Positions 1-8,370 of a stretch of DNA of 64,000 nucleotides are shown piece after piece. Position numbers and translations under genes: made by a program. Source of the stretch: Fischerella sp. CENA71 (GTDB lineage Bacteria > Cyanobacteriota > Cyanobacteriia > Cyanobacteriales > Nostocaceae); NCBI GenBank assembly GCA_024239075.1, contig JANBVI010000006.1, positions 62,001-126,000 on the forward strand, written 5' to 3'. Position 1 is the first letter of the stretch, and each line of letters starts with the position of its first letter. The notes under the pieces were generated by a model. It searched no databases, was not told the origin of the DNA, and worked only from the letters and a program-made list of their open reading frames with translations.

Positions 1-95
1 GACGCGGAGAGTTTAGGACGCGGTGATGCGGAGAAATTGTTAATAACATCTCCGTGTCCCCGTGTCCCCATCTCCCCTTGTCCCCCGTGTCGCGC
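1..95. repeat. Dispersed GACACGGGGACA-type repeat inside the recJ frame
   Basis: The DNA consists of short units such as GGGGACACGG and GGAGATG followed by CTCCGCGTC units. Related purine-rich units occur in spacers of this window (around 9720-9790, 12110-12150, 30260-30325 and 59390-59450). Here the repeat sits inside the recJ reading frame and adds about 30 Gly/Arg/Ser-rich codons without a stop. Confidence 0.7.
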
Positions 96-956
96 TTGCA
101 CTCCCGACACCTGAATCAACGCTTGTATTCCTACTAGTTGCGATTTGGGTAATTGCAGCAAACCACGTTTTACCCAACGGCGATTTACTCCAGTCAAAGG
201 AGCGAGATCAGCAATGGTTCCCAGGGTAAACAGTTCCAGCATTGGTCTGATAATGCCACTATTAGCTTGTCCTAGCTGTTGAGCTAAAGAAATTGCCAAA
301 ATGTAAGCAACACCCACACCAGCAACACCACGATAGATTGAAGATTCTGGTAGTAATTTCGGATTGAGAATGGCGTTGGCTGGGGGTAATTGTTGCGGGA
401 TGTCGTGGTGATCGGTGACAATTACTTGTAGATTAAGTTCTCTAGCTCTGCTGATGGGTTCAAACGCAGAGATCCCATTATCAACTGTTAGGATAAGTTT
501 AACACCTTCTTTGTGAAATTCTTCTACAATTCGTTTATTGATGCCGTAGCCTTCATGCATCCGACTAGGAATAGCGTAATCGACCTCAGCACCTAACCAG
601 CGTAAACTACGTAATAGTAATGCAGTGCTAGTCATCCCATCTGCATCATAATCTCCACAGATGGCAATTTTTTCTTTACAGGTAATACAAGCTTGCAACA
701 ACTCTAAGCTAACTGCGAGGTCTGGAAATTCCTCTAAAGGCGAAGGTAGATTTATAGATTCAGAATTTAAAAAAGCTTGTGCTGCTTCAGGAGTTTCAAT
801 ACCGCGATTAATTAAAAGCTGATTGAGCAAAGATGATAAATTAGTCACCTTTGTGAGGTTTTGTGCTAATTCTATTTTTTGGGGGGAAATTTGCCAACGT
901 TGATTAGGTAAACGCCGACGGATGTTTGTTGCTGTAGTTGGAACTTGCTCTAGCAC
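1..956 (-). CDS. recJ: Single-stranded-DNA-specific exonuclease RecJ, 5' part (gene runs off the window)
   Basis: The frame opens after an in-frame TGA and stays open to the left window edge, so only the N-terminal ~318 residues are present. No in-frame ATG exists; the GTG at 956 is the best start, without a clear ribosome binding site. The DHH phosphoesterase signatures are visible: CGDYDADGMTS and, further on, VTDHHDIP, which bind the catalytic metals in the RecJ family. RecJ degrades single-stranded DNA 5' to 3' in recombination and mismatch repair. The last ~30 codons before the window edge are unlike RecJ: Gly/Arg-rich codons read from a dispersed DNA repeat (see the repeat entry at 1-95). 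Whether the frame returns to RecJ sequence beyond the edge cannot be seen. The family call is firm; the start is tentative. Confidence 0.88.
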   Translation of the reverse strand, partial: MLEQVPTTATNIRRRLPNQRWQISPQKIELAQNLTKVTNLSSLLNQLLINRGIETPEAAQAFLNSESINLPSPLEEFPDLAVSLELLQACITCKEKIAICGDYDADGMTSTALLLRSLRWLGAEVDYAIPSRMHEGYGINKRIVEEFHKEGVKLILTVDNGISAFEPISRARELNLQVIVTDHHDIPQQLPPANAILNPKLLPESSIYRGVAGVGVAYILAISLAQQLGQANSGIIRPMLELFTLGTIADLAPLTGVNRRWVKRGLLQLPKSQLVGIQALIQVSGVQARHGGQGEMGTRGHGDVINNFSASPRPKLSA

Positions 957-1006
957 AATTGCAGTTAGGAGTGTGCATAATCACTTATATCTCATACACT
1001 CCAGCT

Positions 1007-1432
1007 TCACAACACCTCGATTCGACCATCATCAAGAATATAAATCGCGCGATCGCCAGGAGCATACCAATTTGGACGAAGTTCTACTCCCAGTGTCCCA
1101 AAGTTTAATTTGGAAATATTTGCCTTTAACGGTAAACCAGTGTCATCCCAAAATAATAGAGATACATTTTGCTCTGTGCCATCTCCCTGGTTAATCTGTA
1201 GTTCTTGTCCTGGTTGTAAAGGAATAGGATTAGTACTAGATGGCTTCTGTATAATCAACACTCTTGGCGTACGATTTACTACTTTAACTTGGATGCGTTG
1301 TCCTGGTGAAAATTGAATCGGACGGGGGCCGCATTTGGAAGCACAAGTACCAGCAAAAGCAGGACTGTTATAACTCGCTGATGGTAAAAGTAGAGCGGTT
1401 GCGATTAAAGTTGCACAGACAAACTTAGACAT
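1007..1432 (-). CDS. Small secreted protein of unknown function
   Basis: A 141-residue protein. Residues 1-27 form a typical Sec signal peptide (basic start, hydrophobic ATLIATALLLP core, AFA cleavage site). The mature part has two cysteines close together (TCASKCG) and is rich in beta-strand-like segments with IQVKVVNRTPRVLIIQ and a WYAPGD motif, which suggests a small periplasmic or extracellular beta domain. I do not recognise a named family. The gene lies just upstream of recJ on the same strand with a ~50 bp gap, and may be a separate unit. A coding assignment is supported by the signal peptide and the absence of a better frame. Confidence 0.65.
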   Translation of the reverse strand: MSKFVCATLIATALLLPSASYNSPAFAGTCASKCGPRPIQFSPGQRIQVKVVNRTPRVLIIQKPSSTNPIPLQPGQELQINQGDGTEQNVSLLFWDDTGLPLKANISKLNFGTLGVELRPNWYAPGDRAIYILDDGRIEVL

Positions 1433-1575
1433 AGAATCGAGATTTACACAGAAGACTAAGGGTGTGTAGGTTTTAATACCTCAGACTAACACCACATTTC
1501 GTATTTTGTGTAGGTTTGATGTAACTAAAATTACATAAACTTTTTGATATCAGTTTTGTTCTGGATGTTTTTGCT

Positions 1576-1632
1576 GGGTTTGTAGTGAGCGCTTAAGCGC
1601 TCATAGAGGACTAAAGTCCTTACTACAAACCC
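1576..1632. repeat. 57-bp double-hairpin repeat, copy 1
   Basis: An outer inverted repeat GGGTTTGTAGT / ACTACAAACCC encloses two inner hairpins, GAGCGCTTAAGCGCTC and AGGACTAAAGTCCT. The same architecture recurs at 15204-15260 and 40606-40670 with changed bases that keep the pairing. Confidence 0.8.
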
Positions 1633-1779
1633 TTCAAAATTACCCTCAGAATACGAAGCGAGGGCGAAGCATTTGTACGAAGATGTTTAGTCTTAAACAA
1701 AAATATTCATACAAATGCTTTTTCTCTACGTACTCAATATTTCTCGGTTAAGGATTTTTCGTCATAATTTGGGCTATGT

Positions 1780-1803
1780 AGAGACGCGCCATGGCGCGTC
1801 TCT
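1780..1803. repeat. 24-bp perfect palindrome
   Basis: The half-site AGAGACGCGCCA is followed directly by its exact reverse complement. It is preceded by TGTAG and lies in non-coding DNA. Palindromes of this type are common dispersed repeats in cyanobacteria; no second copy was seen in this window. Confidence 0.6.
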
Positions 1804-1916
1804 GGTGGGTTTAAATGTCAATCGATTTGTCTTATCCGAGCAGTATTCCCTACGTACTATCCTGACTTTTCATGTGATGTAGAGGATAAATATTAATTGC
1901 AAATCCCCGCTCCCCC

Positions 1917-3380
1917 TCAACCGAGATATTTCTGCACTTGCATTACTAATTCATTCGTCCAGTAATTAGCAAGATCGGCTGCTTCTGCTTCTACCATGAC
2001 TCGGATGACTGGTTCTGTACCGGAAGCTCGAACTAAAATCCTCCCAGCATCACCCATTGCGACTTCAGCACGAGCGATCGCTTCTTGCAGAGGTTGACAT
2101 TCTTTCCACGCCATGCGTTTGTTACGATCTTCTACTCGCACGTTCCGCAATAGCTGGGGATAGGTATGAAAGCTTTGATCTACCATTTCCGCTAGGGAAG
2201 CACCCGCCTGTTTTACCAATGCTGCTACGTGTAAGGCTGTGAGTAATCCGTCTCCTGTGATGCCATAATGACGGCATAAAATATGGCCGGATTGTTCTCC
2301 CCCCAGCATACCACCAGTTTTCTGCATTTCTGCTTGCACGTATTGATCGCCAACTGGTGTACGGATGAGTTTACCACCATTTTGTTGCCAAGCTCTTTCA
2401 AAGCCCAAGTTTGCCATGACTGTGGACACAATTAAGTTACCTGGTAATTCTTGCTTTTGCTGGAGGTGGTGTCCCCACAAATAAAGAATGTAATCACCGT
2501 TGACTTGCCGTCCATGATTATCTACTGCTAAGACGCGATCGGCGTCGCCATCAAAGGCAAAACCTAGATCAGCGTTGTGTTCCCTGACTGCTGCTTGTAG
2601 AATATCGAGGTGAGTGGAACCACAGTTGACATTGATGCGATCGCCATCCGGTTGATGATGCAAACAGATGACTTCTGCACCCATTGACTCAAATACCGAT
2701 GGTGCTAACCCGACTGCTGCACCCCAAGCCAAGTCTAAAACTATTTTCATGCCTTGGAGGTTAACTGTTTCCAAAGGCTGTGTTAAGGCATTTGTATAAC
2801 TCCCCACCAATTCTGGGCGTGAGTAATGTTTACCACAATTGCTAATACTAGCTGATGCTGTCACACCACGCAGTCCAGCTTCAATTTCTGCCTGTAAAAC
2901 TTGAGATAACTTTAAACCATCAGCACCAAAAATTTTAATACCGTTATCTTCTGGTGGGTTGTGGCTAGCAGAAATCATTATCCCACCAACAGCATCACTC
3001 ATACTCGTAAGATAAGCAACGCAGGGAGTGGGACATAAACCTAAATACCAAACTTCTAGCCCTGCTGCTGTTAACCCTGCACTCAAGGCCATAGCCAGCA
3101 TATCACTAGAGTTTCTGGAATCCTGCCCGACTATTACCGATCCTGAGTCAACAGCATAAGACTTTAATACAGTACCCGCCCAATAACCAATTTGCAATGC
3201 TAAGGGCGCACTTAACAATTCCCCCACTCGCCCGCGAATACCATCTGTGCCAAACAAAGGAGTTGTCGGTAATGAGATACTGTTGGGTGCAAGGCTACCC
3301 TCGATAATTTTCTGCAATTGATCAGGTTCGGAAGCAGAACTGCCACCAAAGCCTTGAGTCCGAGTTATAGATGAGACCAT
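1917..3380 (-). CDS. glmM: Phosphoglucosamine mutase GlmM
   Basis: Converts glucosamine-6-phosphate to glucosamine-1-phosphate in the cytoplasm, on the route to UDP-GlcNAc for peptidoglycan. The family marks are clear: [12 protein letters not shown] near the N-terminus, the phosphoserine loop [14 protein letters not shown], the metal-binding loop [12 protein letters not shown], the substrate loop GGEQSGHIL, and the phosphate-binding [14 protein letters not shown] near the end. The frame is open back to a GTG at 3407, but ATG at 3380 gives a start closer to the usual length (487 residues); even so, ~45 residues precede the conserved FGTDG motif, a long N-terminal tail. The gene is isolated, between two repeat-rich spacers. 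Confidence 0.95.
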   Translation of the reverse strand: MVSSITRTQGFGGSSASEPDQLQKIIEGSLAPNSISLPTTPLFGTDGIRGRVGELLSAPLALQIGYWAGTVLKSYAVDSGSVIVGQDSRNSSDMLAMALSAGLTAAGLEVWYLGLCPTPCVAYLTSMSDAVGGIMISASHNPPEDNGIKIFGADGLKLSQVLQAEIEAGLRGVTASASISNCGKHYSRPELVGSYTNALTQPLETVNLQGMKIVLDLAWGAAVGLAPSVFESMGAEVICLHHQPDGDRINVNCGSTHLDILQAAVREHNADLGFAFDGDADRVLAVDNHGRQVNGDYILYLWGHHLQQKQELPGNLIVSTVMANLGFERAWQQNGGKLIRTPVGDQYVQAEMQKTGGMLGGEQSGHILCRHYGITGDGLLTALHVAALVKQAGASLAEMVDQSFHTYPQLLRNVRVEDRNKRMAWKECQPLQEAIARAEVAMGDAGRILVRASGTEPVIRVMVEAEAADLANYWTNELVMQVQKYLG

Positions 3381-3894
3381 AATTGTAGAAACACTCCACA
3401 CAGACACACAGAAGACTGTTATTAATCTCCTATGAATTAGGTTGTATCACGATATTTAAATTTATTTTTTTCACAAATTTATTTCTGATTCAGTTCTAGT
3501 TTAAGCAGAAACACTTAAAACTTACGTTAAGCTTCTGTAAAATTAATCTCAAAATTTGAATTTAGTGAAGTGTCAAAGGTCAATTGTCATTGGGCATTGG
3601 GTCTTGGTGCTTGTTTTCTGCTTTGTCTCCTTTGTTTGCTTTGTACATATTCACCAATCATTGTTACATATTTTAATCTATTTTCATAATCTGTAAACAT
3701 AGCTCTGTTGCCTTCCCTGTCTTGCTGTATTGCACAATACTAAAGACTTGACACTTAAAAAATATTAATAGAAATTCTCATCAAATAGCTTTACTGTAAC
3801 GTTTTAGTGGCTTTTGTAGCCGTTCTTAATCAGGCAGCTATGCAGAGGCATTACTCTAGCCTTGAATTTACATTTTAAAGTTGAGAAATTTAGC
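3381..3894. other. Divergent spacer between glmM and the heme oxygenase gene
   Basis: About 510 bp without a recognisable gene. It contains heptamer-like TCAATTGTCATTGGGCATTGG repeats near 3577-3600 in degenerate form, and a TTGACA hexamer at 3748-3753 with AT-rich sequence after it that could belong to the heme oxygenase promoter, although no good -10 box sits at 16-18 bp. Confidence 0.45.
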
Positions 3895-4614
3895 ATGAGC
3901 AGTAATTTAGCAACTAAATTGCGTGTAGGCACAAAAAAAGCCCACACAATGGCAGAAAATGTTGGTTTTGTCAAGTGTTTTTTAAAAGGAGTAGTTGAGA
4001 AAAACTCTTACCGCAAGCTGGTTGCCAACCTCTACTTCGTGTATTCGGCGATGGAAGAGGAAATGGAAAAGCACAAAGATCACCCCATTGTTTCTAAGAT
4101 TAATTTTCTAGAGCTATACAGACAACGCAGCTTAGAAACAGACCTAACTTATTACTACGGTGCTAACTGGCGAGAGCAAATCCAACTATCGACCGCAGGA
4201 GAAGCATACGTACAGCGCATCCGGGAAATCTCTGAAAAAGAACCAGAATTGTTAGTAGCCCATTCTTACACTCGCTACCTGGGTGACTTGTCTGGGGGAC
4301 AAATTCTCAAAGGAATTGCCCAAACAGCAATGAACCTGAATGGTGATGGTGTCGCCTTCTATGAATTTGCAGATATTGACGACGAAAAAGCCTTCAAAAG
4401 CAAATATCGTCAAGCCTTAGACGAACTTCCGATTGATGAAGCCACAGCCGATCGCATTGTTGAAGAAGCAAACGATGCTTTTGGTATGAACATGAAGATG
4501 TTCAACGAATTAGAAGGTAATTTAATTAAAGCGATCGGGCAAATGCTTTATAATACCCTCACCCGTCGTCGGACTCGTGGTAGTACTGAAACCGGACTCG
4601 CCACAGCCGAGTAA
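3895..4614 (+). CDS. ho1: Heme oxygenase (biliverdin-producing)
   Basis: Opens heme to biliverdin IXalpha, iron and CO using ferredoxin electrons; biliverdin feeds phycobilin synthesis for phycobilisomes. The proximal heme-ligand region is visible as KKAHTMAEN (His17 from the chosen start), and the distal-helix signature reads YLGDLSGGQIL. The chosen ATG at 3895 gives a 239-residue protein, the usual size; an upstream in-frame TTG at 3862 would add 11 residues not typical of the family. The protein ends with a basic stretch TLTRRRTRGSTETG. The gene stands alone, followed by a strong hairpin at 4705-4769. Confidence 0.95.
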   Translation: MSSNLATKLRVGTKKAHTMAENVGFVKCFLKGVVEKNSYRKLVANLYFVYSAMEEEMEKHKDHPIVSKINFLELYRQRSLETDLTYYYGANWREQIQLSTAGEAYVQRIREISEKEPELLVAHSYTRYLGDLSGGQILKGIAQTAMNLNGDGVAFYEFADIDDEKAFKSKYRQALDELPIDEATADRIVEEANDAFGMNMKMFNELEGNLIKAIGQMLYNTLTRRRTRGSTETGLATAE

Positions 4615-4704
4615 AAGCTGTAACAATTTTGGATTTTGGATTGTAGAAACAATAATTAGTTGCCAGTCTAAAACCAAATGATACTAAATCTTGAATAAAA
4701 CATC

Positions 4705-4769
4705 TTAGGGGTAGTAGCCTTGAGATTACCTATAGCATTTATCGGTAAGCCCAAGGAGACTACCCCTAA
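4705..4769 (+). terminator. Long hairpin downstream of the heme oxygenase gene
   Basis: TTAGGGGTAGTAGCCTTG pairs with CAAGGAGACTACCCCTAA (16 of 18 positions), with a ~29-nt loop that can itself pair in part (GATTACC with GGTAAGC). An A-rich rather than T-rich run follows on the + strand, so it may be a terminator, an RNA-stabilising 3' structure or a repeat. It lies ~90 bp after the stop codon. Confidence 0.5.
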
Positions 4770-4943
4770 AATAATTAAAAATGAAAAATTAAAAATTGGG
4801 ATAAGAATAGTAGAGTTTCAGCTTAAAATAACAAAGGTTAATTTCCAGACTCAACCAAGTTCAGTACTTAGCGACATAATTATAGTTACAAGCTAAGTAC
4901 TGAGAATTGCTTATTTTTAAGACTATAAAAGATAATTTTCAGC

Positions 4944-5990
4944 ATGGCTACAAAAATTCCTGTTACCGTCATCACTGGCTTTTTGGGAAGTGGTAAAACT
5001 ACTTTGATTCGCCACTTGTTACAAAATAATCAAGGACGACGGATTGCGGTTCTAGTCAATGAATTTGGTGAACTTGGTATTGATGGTGAACTCTTGAAAT
5101 CCTGTCAAATTTGTCCAGAAGATAGTGAGAGTGAAGATAATATTTTTGAATTAACCAATGGTTGCTTGTGCTGTACAGTGCAAGAGGAATTTTTACCAAC
5201 AATGCAACACTTACTCAAGCGAAGAGAAAGTATAGATTGCATTTTGATCGAAACCTCTGGTTTAGCATTACCCAAACCATTAGTAAAAGCATTTCGTTGG
5301 CCAGAAATTCGTTCTGGTGCGACAGTTGATGCTGTGATTACTGTCGTCGATTGCGAAGCAGTTGCAGCTGGAACCTTTGCAAGTAATCCAGAAGCAGTAG
5401 AAGCACAAAGACAAGCAGATGATAGCTTAGAACACGAAACACCATTGCAAGAATTATTTGAAGATCAACTTGCTTGTGCAGATTTAGTTATTCTCAATAA
5501 AACGGATTTAATCGACACAGAAACAAAAACAAAAGTCGGAGAATTAGTTAAACAAGAATTACCCAGAGTCGTCAAGATAGTAGAAAGTGATCAAGGTAAA
5601 CTTGACCCATCTATATTATTAGGATTTCAAGCCGCAGTTGAAGAAAACTTAGATACTCGTCCCAGTCACCACGACATTGAAGAAGATCACGATCACGACG
5701 ATGAAATCACATCAACTCACTTAATTTTAGACCGTGATTTTGATCCGCAAATACTGCAAAAACAATTACAAAACCTTACCCAACAACAAGAAATTTATCG
5801 CATCAAAGGCTTTGTCGCAGTACCCAACAAACCCATGCGTTTAGTTATACAAGGCGTGGGAAACCGTTTTGAACAATTTTACGATCGCCCTTGGCAATTA
5901 GATGAACCAAAACAAACACGGTTAGTTTTTATTGGTCGCAAACTCAATCGAACTGAAATTGCAGTGCACTTAGAAGCAAGCTTGTGTTAG
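4944..5990 (+). CDS. cobW: CobW-type GTPase / metallochaperone
   Basis: A G3E-family P-loop GTPase of COG0523. Visible motifs: Walker A GFLGSGKT (12-19), the metal-binding GCLCC (Cys74, Cys76, Cys77), IETSGLALPKPLVKAF, the guanine-specificity motif NKTD, a His/Asp-rich linker SHHDIEEDHDHDDE (~239-252), and the CobW C-terminal domain. The middle (EDQLACADLVILNKTDL, ADDSLEHETPLQELF) closely resembles the cobalamin-pathway CobW subgroup rather than the zinc-responsive subgroup, so a role in delivering cobalt for cobalamin synthesis is the likeliest reading, inferred from family resemblance. No zinc-uptake gene is adjacent. The next gene starts 55 bp downstream. Confidence 0.85.
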   Translation: MATKIPVTVITGFLGSGKTTLIRHLLQNNQGRRIAVLVNEFGELGIDGELLKSCQICPEDSESEDNIFELTNGCLCCTVQEEFLPTMQHLLKRRESIDCILIETSGLALPKPLVKAFRWPEIRSGATVDAVITVVDCEAVAAGTFASNPEAVEAQRQADDSLEHETPLQELFEDQLACADLVILNKTDLIDTETKTKVGELVKQELPRVVKIVESDQGKLDPSILLGFQAAVEENLDTRPSHHDIEEDHDHDDEITSTHLILDRDFDPQILQKQLQNLTQQQEIYRIKGFVAVPNKPMRLVIQGVGNRFEQFYDRPWQLDEPKQTRLVFIGRKLNRTEIAVHLEASLC

Positions 5991-6045
5991 TGGTATGCAT
6001 ATTTTGCACTCTGGTATACGCAGTTTATGACGACTACTTTTTGTA

Positions 6046-6528
6046 ATGAATATGATCAGTAATCAACTCTTTAATATAGCCAATCTTTACGTTTTACCGT
6101 TTTGGTTGGTAATGATTCTCTTGCCTAACTGGAAAATTAGCAAACGGGTAATAGAATCATATATTCCTTTTGTGCCATTAGCATTAGCTTATATATATCT
6201 ATTTGTCAACAGCATTACACCAGAAAATGCCCAAGCATTATCGAATCCTCAATTAGCAGATATTGCCAAATTTTTTGCTGATGAAAAAGCCGCTGCAACA
6301 GGTTGGATTCATTTTTTGGCGATGGATTTGTTTGTCGGTCGCTATATTTATTTACAAGGACAAAAAACAGGAGTTTGGACAATTCATTCTCTAGCCCTAT
6401 GTTTTTTTGCTGGGCCAATGGGATTGCTTTCTCACATTTTGACTTATTGGGTAACAAAGAAATTTTTTCCAAAATCAGATAACGAGACAACAACAGTAGG
6501 AGACAATACTGTTTCATCTAGTAGTTAG
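6046..6528 (+). CDS. ABA4-like membrane protein (DUF4281)
   Basis: A 160-residue protein with about four membrane segments: LYVLPFWLVMILLP, YIPFVPLALAYIYLFV, the region after GWIHFLAMDLFVGRYIYL, and LALCFFAGPMGLLSHILTYWV. The motif WIHFLAMDLFVGR followed by GPMGLLSH is typical of the ABA4-like family, named after a plant plastid protein needed for neoxanthin formation. The cyanobacterial members have no firm function. It follows cobW by 55 bp on the same strand and could be cotranscribed. It is followed by a symmetric hairpin. Confidence 0.8.
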   Translation: MNMISNQLFNIANLYVLPFWLVMILLPNWKISKRVIESYIPFVPLALAYIYLFVNSITPENAQALSNPQLADIAKFFADEKAAATGWIHFLAMDLFVGRYIYLQGQKTGVWTIHSLALCFFAGPMGLLSHILTYWVTKKFFPKSDNETTTVGDNTVSSSS

Positions 6529-6553
6529 TTTTAGTTATCAGTTATTTTGTAAA

Positions 6554-6586
6554 ACTTTCAGCCGGAAATTTATTTCCGGCTGAAGT
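6554..6586. terminator. Hairpin between convergent genes
   Basis: TTCAGCCGGAAA and TTTCCGGCTGAA form a perfect 12-bp stem with a 4-nt loop, located between the ABA4-like gene (+) and the emrB-like gene (-). It has no long T run but is placed to serve both directions. Confidence 0.6.
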
Positions 6587-6634
6587 ATTCAATCTATTGA
6601 AACGGGTTAAAATATTGCTTAGTAAGTTAACTAA

Positions 6635-8212
6635 TTAATGTGCCACAGCACCACCGTTCGGTTTGATTTTCTTGAAGAAAATAATTGCAATTCCACTTAG
6701 TAATAAAGAAATAGCAATAAAGTAAAAACAATCATTAAACGCCATAACAAAAGCCTCACGACGAACTATATTATCAATGGCTTTTATCGCCTGATCTTGG
6801 GCTGTACTTAAATCTGCACCTCGGCTAACAAAATACTGCGTTAATTGATTAATTCGTTCTTGAGTTGCTTGGCTATATAAAGATACTGCTTCTCCCAATC
6901 GATTTGAGTGAAATTGTTCACGGTTAGTTAATAAAGTTGCTAAAGATGCTATACCAATTGAACCGCCTAAATTACGCATCATATTAAATAAACCACTAGC
7001 GGAACCAGCTTCTTGTGGACTCAAACCAGCAGTAGCAATAGAAGAAAGCGGAACCATAATTAAAGGTTGTCCCATCGCTCTCACAAGTTGTGACCATCGC
7101 AACTGATCTAAGCCAGTTTGAGCGGTCATGTTAGAATTCATAAAAACACTGATAGAAAATAAAGCCACTCCCACTGCAACCATTAACCTCACATCTATTT
7201 TCTGCATAATTTTGGGAATGAAAGGAATAATAAATAATTGCGGTATCCCTGCCCAAATCAACACTTCACCAATTTGCAACGGATTATATTGTTGAATTTG
7301 GGCTAGATATAGCGGCAATATATAAATTGAACCATACAAACCAATCCCCAAGGCAACATTAACAATACTAGCTAAACCAAAGTTACGTTTTTTCAAAAGT
7401 TGCAAATTAATAAATGGCTGTCTACGAGTTAATTCAATCCAGAAAAATAATGCGAGAAAAATTGCTGCGATGATACTTAAACGCACAATCAATGCTGAAC
7501 TAAACCAATCTTTCCGGCTACCTTCTTCTAAAACAATTTGTAGGGAACCTAAACCAAGCGCCATACTAATGATTCCCCACCAATCACCTTGTTTTAGTAA
7601 ATTAAGTTGGGGCCTATCTTGCCTGATTCCATACCAAACTCCAGCTAGCATTAACAAACCGGGAACTATGTTGAGATAAAAGCTATACTCCCAACTGAAA
7701 TTTTCTGTTAACCAACCTCCTAATGTTGGTCCAATTGAAGGTGCAAAAACGGCAGTCAGACCAAATGCAGCTAACCCTAATGATTGCTTAGAGGGGGGTA
7801 AAGTTGTCAGTACAACCGTCATCGCAATCGGAATTAAAACTCCTCCTGTAAAACCTTGAGCGGCGCGGAAAACAATCATAGACATAAGATTCCACGACCA
7901 AGCACAGCATACAGAAAAAAAGATAAATAAGACAGTATTAACCAATAAATATCTTTTTAATGAAAAAACTCTTGATAACCATCCTGTTAAGGGAATAACA
8001 ACAATTTCTGCTACTAGATAAGCAGTAGAAATCCATGAACCTTCTTCTAAAGTAGCACCCAAACTAGCTTGGATCTGTTGTAGCGAAGCGTTGGTGATTT
8101 GAATATCTAGTACCGCCATGAATGCACCAAGCATACTAGCTAAAACACCAATCCATGTTCTCAGCGGTATTTGTTCAGAGGAAGATTGAATAACTGCGTT
8201 TTGTTTAACCAC
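6635..8212 (-). CDS. DHA2-family (EmrB/QacA type) multidrug MFS transporter
   Basis: A 525-residue inner-membrane protein with about 14 hydrophobic segments, the size and layout of the DHA2 drug:proton antiporters. Motifs seen include the helix-1 signature AFMAVLDIQITNASL, WISTAYLVAEIVVIPLTGWL, the motif-A-like LSRVFSLKRYL, and the helix-5 motif APSIGPTLGGWL typical of antiporters. It is the last gene of a minus-strand cluster with a second MFS gene, an EmrA-like adaptor and a MarR regulator, which fits an EmrAB-like tripartite pump exporting hydrophobic compounds. The substrate is not deducible. Confidence 0.88.
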   Translation of the reverse strand: MVKQNAVIQSSSEQIPLRTWIGVLASMLGAFMAVLDIQITNASLQQIQASLGATLEEGSWISTAYLVAEIVVIPLTGWLSRVFSLKRYLLVNTVLFIFFSVCCAWSWNLMSMIVFRAAQGFTGGVLIPIAMTVVLTTLPPSKQSLGLAAFGLTAVFAPSIGPTLGGWLTENFSWEYSFYLNIVPGLLMLAGVWYGIRQDRPQLNLLKQGDWWGIISMALGLGSLQIVLEEGSRKDWFSSALIVRLSIIAAIFLALFFWIELTRRQPFINLQLLKKRNFGLASIVNVALGIGLYGSIYILPLYLAQIQQYNPLQIGEVLIWAGIPQLFIIPFIPKIMQKIDVRLMVAVGVALFSISVFMNSNMTAQTGLDQLRWSQLVRAMGQPLIMVPLSSIATAGLSPQEAGSASGLFNMMRNLGGSIGIASLATLLTNREQFHSNRLGEAVSLYSQATQERINQLTQYFVSRGADLSTAQDQAIKAIDNIVRREAFVMAFNDCFYFIAISLLLSGIAIIFFKKIKPNGGAVAH

Positions 8213-8370
8213 AGTAGTACTCCGAGATAAAATTAGGAGTTATAAAATATTAGATTATCTGGAATTGGGGTAAAAGGGAAGCATATTAAGTTATCTGTTA
8301 ACTACAGATTAGTTTATTTTAAATCTTTTCAGCATCTGCATATATTATCTAAAAGATGCATGACACAGTT

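Larger units (their letters stand above)
1433..1916. other. Repeat-bearing spacer between the secreted protein gene and glmM
   Basis: No gene is seen. The spacer holds a 57-bp double-hairpin repeat (1576-1632), a 24-bp perfect palindrome (1780-1803) and AT-rich sequence. Confidence 0.6.
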
